Shown one piece after another: positions 15,322 to 19,408 of a DNA stretch of 19,408 nt. Under the pieces are notes generated by a model that was not told the origin of the DNA, ran no database searches, and was given only the letters and a program-made list of their open reading frames with translations. A program made the translations under genes and the position numbers. Source of the stretch: Candidatus Dadabacteria bacterium (GTDB taxonomy: Bacteria; Desulfobacterota_D; UBA1144; Nemesobacterales; UBA2774); contig JAHKKQ010000036.1 in NCBI GenBank assembly GCA_020027805.1, positions 1 to 19,408 of the forward strand. Direction: 5' to 3'. The first letter of the stretch is position 1. The number at the start of each line of letters is the position of its first letter.

Positions 15322-15371
15322 TGTCATACCATCCACACTCCGGCATAGACAATGTTGAAGTATGTATGACA
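15322..15371. repeat. Inverted repeat with 34-base loop
   Basis: TGTCATAC at 15322-15329 and GTATGACA at 15364-15371 are perfect inverted repeats between the pspC stop and the phosphatase remnant start. No T-run follows on either strand. It may be an mRNA 3' structure of pspC or an operator for the remnant. No more can be said. Confidence 0.35.
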
Positions 15372-15386
15372 AGCCCGACAGTGAGA

Positions 15387-15590
15387 TTACTCAGCCGGGG
15401 CTTCGGGGATTATTATCCAGCCCAGTATATAAACGAGCGCCGCAGTTCCGACCGTGAACAGCGCGACAAGCGCGAACACGAGCCTGACAAGTGTGGGATC
15501 GATGGAAAACATTTCGCCCAGCCCCCCGCAGATACCGGCTATCATCCTGTCCGTCCTCGACCTGTGTAATTTTTTTACATCTTCAGCCAT
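15387..15590 (-). CDS. Small PspC-domain membrane protein
   Basis: This 67-residue protein consists almost entirely of a PspC domain: a basic start MAEDVKKLHRSRTDRMIAG, the conserved ICGGLGEMFSIDPTLVRLVF and one hydrophobic segment at about residues 35-61 (ALVALFTVGTAALVYILGWIIIP). PspC in enterobacteria is an inner-membrane sensor in the phage-shock response. Stand-alone short PspC proteins are common and their roles are mostly unknown. GGGGTG six bases before the ATG supports the start. No pspA, pspB or pspF is seen nearby. A sigma-54 promoter lies about 1.1 kb away, but it points toward pspC with a terminator-like hairpin between, so a link is not supported. Confidence 0.88.
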   Translation of the reverse strand: MAEDVKKLHRSRTDRMIAGICGGLGEMFSIDPTLVRLVFALVALFTVGTAALVYILGWIIIPEAPAE

Positions 15591-15754
15591 GCTTCACCCC
15601 CAGCTTCGATTATATAGCAGTATACCTAATTTAACTCCTTGATTATCGATTTGGCTCAAGCCTGGCAATGTCAGTAAATTGTTCGGATCCAATCCTGTTA
15701 TTTATGAACCGCACGCTAATCCATGAACAAACCCATATTCCAATTTTGGACTAA

Positions 15755-15782
15755 TTGTTTCTCATAGCATCTGAGCTATAAT
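15755..15782 (+). promoter_or_regulatory. Sigma-70-type promoter for the thioesterase/HAD operon
   Basis: TTGTTT (15755-15760), a 16-base spacer and a perfect TATAAT (15777-15782) predict a start near 15789-15790. The transcript would thus begin at the foot of the hairpin at 15790. The thioesterase GTG is about 78 bases downstream. Confidence 0.6.
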
Positions 15783-15789
15783 AAAAAAA

Positions 15790-15834
15790 CCGGGCTGAGG
15801 CTTCGAAGGATCGGGTTTCAAAATATTAGCCCGG
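15790..15834 (-). terminator. Hairpin: minus-strand terminator and/or 5' mRNA structure
   Basis: CCGGGCT (15790-15796) pairs perfectly with AGCCCGG (15828-15834); the 31-base loop includes CTTCGAAG. Read on the minus strand, the stem is followed directly by seven T, the layout of an intrinsic terminator, yet no minus-strand gene lies just upstream. The nearest one feeding in is the ABC transporter, ending at 17054. Read on the plus strand, the hairpin would sit at the very 5' end of the thioesterase mRNA, where it could affect stability. I recognise no riboswitch class. Confidence 0.45.
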
Positions 15835-15867
15835 AATAATCTTGAGAAATCGACAGGAGACTTTTAA

Positions 15868-16290
15868 GTGAGCGATTCGTTAAAGCCCGGAATGAAATTC
15901 GAGTTTGATTTCAAAATACCCGAGTCTAAAACAGTCCCCTACATATATCCCGAATCAGAGGAGTTCCAGTTGATGCCCAAGGTCTTCTCCACCGGGTTCA
16001 TGATAGGCTTGATCGAATGGGCGTGCGTGAGGTTCGTGAACGGCCATATCGACTGGCCCAGGGAGCAGTCGGTCGGCATAGACGTAAGGCTCAACCACAC
16101 AGCCGCGACCCCGCCCGGTCTCACGGTGAACGTGAAGGGAGAGCTTACAGAAGTCGATGGCCGGAAGCTCACGTTTTCCATTGTCGCCCACGACGGCATC
16201 GACCTGATCTCGGAAGGGACCCACCAGAGGTTCATAGTGGATGCCGAAAGGTTTATAGCCAGAGTCGAAAAAAAGGCAAGCCCCGTATAA
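15868..16290 (+). CDS. FlK-like hotdog-fold thioesterase
   Basis: This 140-residue protein is predicted to hydrolyse an acyl-CoA thioester. It resembles fluoroacetyl-CoA thioesterase FlK. Seen: KPGMKFEFDF at the start; VFSTGFMIGLIEWA, with Thr42 and Glu50 at the same spacing and even the same numbers as in the Streptomyces FlK triad; RLNHTAATPPGLTV with His77 (His76 in FlK); then VDGRKLTFSIVAHDGIDLISEGTHQRFIVD, typical of the family. No signal or membrane segment. It starts with GTG, with AGGAG eight bases upstream. It is seven bases upstream of a HAD dehalogenase-like gene, forming an operon. Most FlK-like proteins have unknown acyl-CoA substrates, so fluoroacetate is only one possibility. 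Confidence 0.82.
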   Translation: MSDSLKPGMKFEFDFKIPESKTVPYIYPESEEFQLMPKVFSTGFMIGLIEWACVRFVNGHIDWPREQSVGIDVRLNHTAATPPGLTVNVKGELTEVDGRKLTFSIVAHDGIDLISEGTHQRFIVDAERFIARVEKKASPV

Positions 16291-16297
16291 GCCGCAT

Positions 16298-17041
16298 ATG
16301 AATAAAGCCGGCAAAACAAGTCCCGGACGGGACATATCAGCGGTCAGGGCGCTTACATTCGATGTCTTCGGCACGGTCGTCGACTGGAGGTCCTCGATCA
16401 TCCGGGAATGCAGCGTGCTCGGGAAATCGAAGGTCATCGAAGCCGACTGGGAGAAGTTCGCAGACTCGTGGCGCGGAGGATACGCCCCGGCCATGAACAT
16501 GGTGCGCACCGGGGAACTCCCCTGGATGAGCATAGATTCCCTTCACAGGATGGTGCTTGAAAGGCTGCTCATTGAGCACGGCATCGAAGGGCTTTCGGAG
16601 AGCGAGAAAGACCACCTCAACAGGGCATGGCACAGGCTCGAGCCCTGGCCCGATTCCATAGTGGGTATCGAACGAATCCGGAAACGGTTCATCGCAGCCA
16701 CGCTTTCAAACGGCAATGTGTCGCTCCTGGTCGATATGGCGAAGCACTCGGGAATAACATGGGACTGCGTTCTCTCCTCGGAGCTGTCGGGGCATTACAA
16801 GCCCGACAGGGAGGTCTATCTGACGGCAGCTCGACTTCTCGGACTAGAGCCGGGGAGCGTCATGATGGTAGCGGCGCACACGGACGATCTACTGGCGGCG
16901 CGGGCGCTCGGCTTCAAAACCGCCTTCGTATCGAGACCGCTCGAATTCGGCCCTTCGGGCAGGGCGGAAAAAACGGACGAGATGTCGTTTGACATTCTTG
17001 CACGTGACTTCCTCGACCTCGCGGACAAGCTCGGCGCCTGA
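16298..17041 (+). CDS. HAD-superfamily hydrolase, haloacid dehalogenase type II-like
   Basis: The protein has 247 residues. Seen: motif I FDVFGTVVDWR with the nucleophile Asp22; an alpha-helical cap; SNGN at 137-140 (motif II Ser137); YKPDREVY with Lys168; and VAAHTDDLLAAR at 191-202. The family is annotated as type II (L-2-haloacid) dehalogenase, but in the best-studied enzymes motif IV reads Ser-x-Asn-x-x-Asp, whereas here the matching positions are Ala192, His194 and Asp197. It may therefore be a phosphatase or a dehalogenase with another active-site layout. There is no clear ribosome-binding site; translation is probably coupled to the thioesterase seven bases upstream. Its stop lies 12 bases from the stop of the convergent ABC transporter. 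Confidence 0.82.
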   Translation: MNKAGKTSPGRDISAVRALTFDVFGTVVDWRSSIIRECSVLGKSKVIEADWEKFADSWRGGYAPAMNMVRTGELPWMSIDSLHRMVLERLLIEHGIEGLSESEKDHLNRAWHRLEPWPDSIVGIERIRKRFIAATLSNGNVSLLVDMAKHSGITWDCVLSSELSGHYKPDREVYLTAARLLGLEPGSVMMVAAHTDDLLAARALGFKTAFVSRPLEFGPSGRAEKTDEMSFDILARDFLDLADKLGA

Positions 17042-17053
17042 GAGCGGGTTCAT

Positions 17054-18769
17054 CTACTCGAAAGTCTGAATTCTATATAGACCCGCATATATCCCGTTTT
17101 TGGATATCAGCTCGTTATGGCTTCCGTACTCGACGAGCCTCCCGTTATCGAACACGGCGATGGAGTCGAAACCGCTTATCGACGGCACCCTGCTCGATAT
17201 GGCGAGCAGCGTCCTTCCCTTCATCTCTTTCCTAAGATTCTTGAGCACCATGCTCTCGGTCTTGAGGTCGAGCGACGAGAACACGTCGTCCAGTATCAGG
17301 ACGCGCGGCTTAAGCAATACCGCCCTCGCGAGCGCGATCCTCTGCCTCTGTCCTCCCGAAAGACTGAGGCCCCTCTCGCCGACACGCGCGTCGAACCCCC
17401 CGGGGAAGTCCATTATCTCATCGTATAATTCCGCGACCCTGGCCGCGTTCTCTATATCCGATTCGGCCAAATCGGGATTCATGAACGAGATGTTGTCTCT
17501 CACGGTGCCGCTGAAAACAGTCGTCTCCTGGGGGACGTAGACTATGCCTTCCCTGAGGGAGTCCCTTTTTATCTTTCTGACATCGATGCCGTCGACGAAC
17601 ATGGTATTCTCGGGCGGCTCTTCCACCCTTGTGAGGAGCTGGAAGACCGTGCTTTTACCGGAGCCCGTGGCGCCCGTGAACCCGACCGCCCTGCCAGCCG
17701 GTATCTTAAGCGATACGTTTTTGAGTACCCTCTTGCCGTTATAAGAAAAGCTCAGGTCTTTCAACTCGATCGTGCCCTCGATATTCAGGTCGACAGCGCC
17801 CGGCTCGGCCGGGGACTGCGGCCTGACGAGCAGTATGTCGTTTATCCTGTTGAGGGAAGCGTTCCCCCTCTTGATTATATCGACCGCCCAGCCCATGGCC
17901 ATCATGGGCCATGCGAGCATCGTCAGGTAGAGCAGCACCGCAGCGAAGTCCCCGAGGGTGATATTCAGTGTAATGGTGTCTATGCCCCCGAGCCATAGAA
18001 AAATCACGGTCGCCAGGGCGGCGAGGTATGTTATTACCGGCTGATACACGCCCCATATCTTTATCAGGCGGAGGTTCCTGTCGAGATAAGCCGCGCTCGA
18101 AGACTCGAAGTCTTTTACCTCCTCGCCTTCCCGCACATAAGCCTTCACGACCTTTATCCCGGATATCGAGGCCCTCGCGCTCTCCGTAAGCCCGGAGAAC
18201 GAGTCCTGCACCTTCTGGAACCTCTGCTCTATCATCCTGCCGAACCTTAGAATCAGAAAGCCCAGTATGGGGAAAGGAATAAACACATACAGGGTGAGCT
18301 GCGGGGATATGTACAGCATCGCGCCGAAGATAAAAACGAGGAGAAAGATTCCGTCGTAAGCTATGAGAACCCCGAGCCCGCAGGCGAACTTCAGCGTCTC
18401 GATGTCGTTTACCGTATGCGCCATCAGGTCCCCCACCTTCCTCTGCGAGAAGAAATCGAAGTGCAGGCTCTGGAGATGTGAGAAGAACTCGTTTCTGAGC
18501 GACTGCTCTATCCTGCGCGCTGCGCCCATTATGAAATATCTCCAGAAGAACCTGAAAACGGACATGGCGACGGCTATGAAGAGCAAGATCAGGCCGTATT
18601 TCGATATATCACCCATTCCCGCGCCTTCGACGGTCAGGGCATCGACAACTTTTTCGATGATCAAGGGTATGGAAAGCTGGCATAGGTCCACGAGGGACAG
18701 CGCCAGGAGGCCCGCGAGAAAGGAATATTTATATTTCCGGAGCAGAGAAAAAAGGGTCTTCTTTTTCAT
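17054..18769 (-). CDS. ABC exporter half-transporter (fused TMD-NBD), probably degenerate ATPase site
   Basis: This 571-residue MdlA/MsbA-type half-transporter lies in the inner membrane. Residues about 15-310 hold six predicted membrane helices. The nucleotide-binding domain has Walker A GATGSGKST (366-374), a Q-loop in VPQETTVFSG, signature LSGGQRQRIALARA (470-483), Walker B VLILDD (490-495) and D-loop SSLD. Two residues are unusual: the catalytic Glu after Walker B is Asp495, and the H-loop His is replaced by Ser (AISSRVPSI instead of the usual AHRLSTI pattern). Both changes are typical of the degenerate partner in heterodimeric exporters such as TM287/288, but no partner gene is seen here. 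The substrate is unknown (drug, lipid or peptide). The ribosome-binding site is weak. Confidence 0.93.
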   Translation of the reverse strand: MKKKTLFSLLRKYKYSFLAGLLALSLVDLCQLSIPLIIEKVVDALTVEGAGMGDISKYGLILLFIAVAMSVFRFFWRYFIMGAARRIEQSLRNEFFSHLQSLHFDFFSQRKVGDLMAHTVNDIETLKFACGLGVLIAYDGIFLLVFIFGAMLYISPQLTLYVFIPFPILGFLILRFGRMIEQRFQKVQDSFSGLTESARASISGIKVVKAYVREGEEVKDFESSSAAYLDRNLRLIKIWGVYQPVITYLAALATVIFLWLGGIDTITLNITLGDFAAVLLYLTMLAWPMMAMGWAVDIIKRGNASLNRINDILLVRPQSPAEPGAVDLNIEGTIELKDLSFSYNGKRVLKNVSLKIPAGRAVGFTGATGSGKSTVFQLLTRVEEPPENTMFVDGIDVRKIKRDSLREGIVYVPQETTVFSGTVRDNISFMNPDLAESDIENAARVAELYDEIMDFPGGFDARVGERGLSLSGGQRQRIALARAVLLKPRVLILDDVFSSLDLKTESMVLKNLRKEMKGRTLLAISSRVPSISGFDSIAVFDNGRLVEYGSHNELISKNGIYAGLYRIQTFE

Positions 18770-19020
18770 TCATCAAGATCGTGCATGCGGCCGGAATATC
18801 GTCATACAACGGCCGACAGAACTCTTAGTATACCTGAAGGGTCAGGCGGTATTCACCGGAGTATCGGTCCTGCGGCGGGGATTCCGTAGCGACGGCACGG
18901 ACAGACCCCACGGGACTGCGGAGGCCCACACCGGGCTTAACGGAAACCGTACCGGTCAAACCCGCGCGGAGTACGCCGGTCACCGGGCGCTTCCCGAATC
19001 CCGGAGGACGCCCGGGTATG
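18770..19020. other. 250-base GC-rich spacer with hairpins, no gene
   Basis: This stretch is rich in CCGG and short dyads. CGGCCG at 18788-18793 and 18810-18815 can pair in the ABC transporter leader. CCGGGCG (18983-18989) pairs with CGCCCGG (19009-19015) just beyond the stop of the P460-like gene, but no T-run follows, so it is at most a weak or Rho-dependent 3' end. No ORF here looks real. Confidence 0.4.
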
Positions 19021-19408
19021 TTAATTCGCCGATTTGATACCCGGCCCGGACTGACCCGACTTCAAGAGCTTGCCGTCCGGAGAATACTGCGCCCAGAACC
19101 AGTTTACATCCTTCGGATCGTTTCCGCCGAGGTTTATCATCGCGGAGACGGACTGAATCTGGTCCTGGTCGTCGTACTTTTCCTTAACTACGATAGAACC
19201 CGGAGGTAGGGCCGTGGATTTTTGCTGCATTGCCTGATAGGCGAGATCGTTTGCATAGGTTTTCGCGGTGGTTTTCGCATTCTCTGAACCCTGGTGATAA
19301 TTGCCGTGACCCGGCATCTCTTTCCACTGTTGATATTGTTCGGTCTGAATGAGGTTCCATAGCTCAGCAGCAATCTCGGCAGGGGCTTTCTTGTTGAGCT
19401 CCGCCACC
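19021..19408 (-). CDS. Cytochrome-P460-like protein without heme motif, 5' end outside window
   Basis: The visible 129 residues are the C-terminal part; the frame is open to the window edge, and the GTG at 19407 is probably internal. The pattern resembles the cytochrome P460 domain: WKEMPGHGNYHQGSENAKTT, KTYANDLAYQAMQQ, LPPGSIVVKEKYDDQD, MINLGGNDPKDVNWFWAQYSPDGKLLKSGQ. In P460 proteins a CxxCH heme site follows this last stretch. Here the protein ends in SGPGIKSAN and stops. No CxxCH occurs before or just after the stop in this frame. It may be a heme-free P460-fold protein or a decayed one. The assignment rests on pattern only and is moderate. Confidence 0.5.
   Translation of the reverse strand, partial: VAELNKKAPAEIAAELWNLIQTEQYQQWKEMPGHGNYHQGSENAKTTAKTYANDLAYQAMQQKSTALPPGSIVVKEKYDDQDQIQSVSAMINLGGNDPKDVNWFWAQYSPDGKLLKSGQSGPGIKSAN

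Noticed and set aside
15387..15590. pspC as part of a sigma-54-controlled phage-shock operon
   Set aside because: The sigma-54 promoter is on the opposite strand and is followed by a terminator; no pspA, pspB or pspF is present.
18770..19020. Possible tRNA or small RNA in the GC-rich spacer
   Set aside because: No cloverleaf, T-loop or CCA end could be formed, and the short dyads do not add up to a known RNA.
18940..19020. Lost CxxCH heme motif downstream of the P460-like stop through a frameshift
   Set aside because: I looked in the GC-rich sequence after the stop and saw no Cys-x-x-Cys-His coding pattern, so a simple frameshift does not explain its absence.
1..19408. CRISPR array, IS element, integrase, toxin-antitoxin or defence system
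   Set aside because: No regularly spaced repeats, transposase or integrase motifs, terminal repeats or small paired toxin-antitoxin frames were seen.

Overview
The window is a stretch of ordinary bacterial chromosome of moderate-to-high GC content (intergenic spacers are more AT-rich). It is densely packed, with mixed gene orientation, frequent GTG/TTG starts and short gene spacings. I see no tRNA, rRNA, IS element, phage gene or CRISPR array. A fused transaldolase/glucose-6-phosphate isomerase, a polyphosphate-type glucokinase, a PTR1/FolM-like pteridine reductase beside folB and folK, and a perfect sigma-54 promoter all fit a Gram-negative environmental lineage such as Deltaproteobacteria-like groups, Dadabacteria or neighbours. 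This placement is a guess, not a taxonomic call.

Region 1 (1-8066, minus strand) is a sugar-phosphate block. In transcription order it holds ppgK (polyphosphate glucokinase), tkt (transketolase), tal-pgi (transaldolase fused to glucose-6-phosphate isomerase), a beta-phosphoglucomutase-like HAD protein, rpiA, and rpe cut off by the window start. Together they phosphorylate glucose and carry out the whole non-oxidative pentose phosphate pathway, with entry to glycolysis at fructose-6-phosphate. The last four genes are tightly packed. tkt has a 330-base leader with two hairpins.

Region 2 (8271-9806, plus) is a three-gene folate/pterin operon: a pteridine-reductase-like SDR, folB and folK, preceded by an extended -10 promoter and a dyad.

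Region 3 (9812-14192, minus) holds an NTF2/SnoaL-like protein, a Ub-like/Mut7-C RNase-fold protein with a zinc ribbon, a TfdB/PheA-type FAD monooxygenase, and an exported DUF4163/DUF3298 protein.

Region 4 (14193-15590) is the most unusual part. An AT-rich spacer of nearly 500 bases has, on the plus strand, a dyad, then a perfect sigma-54 -24/-12 promoter, then a terminator-like hairpin about 170 bases later, with no recognisable protein gene between. I read it as a candidate sigma-54-dependent small RNA. Next to it an inositol-monophosphatase-family gene is broken by an internal deletion and frameshift, followed by a small PspC-domain membrane protein.

Region 5 (15755-17041, plus) is a two-gene operon with a good sigma-70 promoter and a 5' hairpin: a FlK-like hotdog thioesterase, with all three FlK catalytic residues conserved, and a type II haloacid-dehalogenase-like HAD protein. 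It runs tail to tail, with only 12 bases between, into an ABC exporter half-transporter (minus) whose ATPase site looks degenerate. The window ends in a partial cytochrome-P460-like protein without a heme-binding motif.
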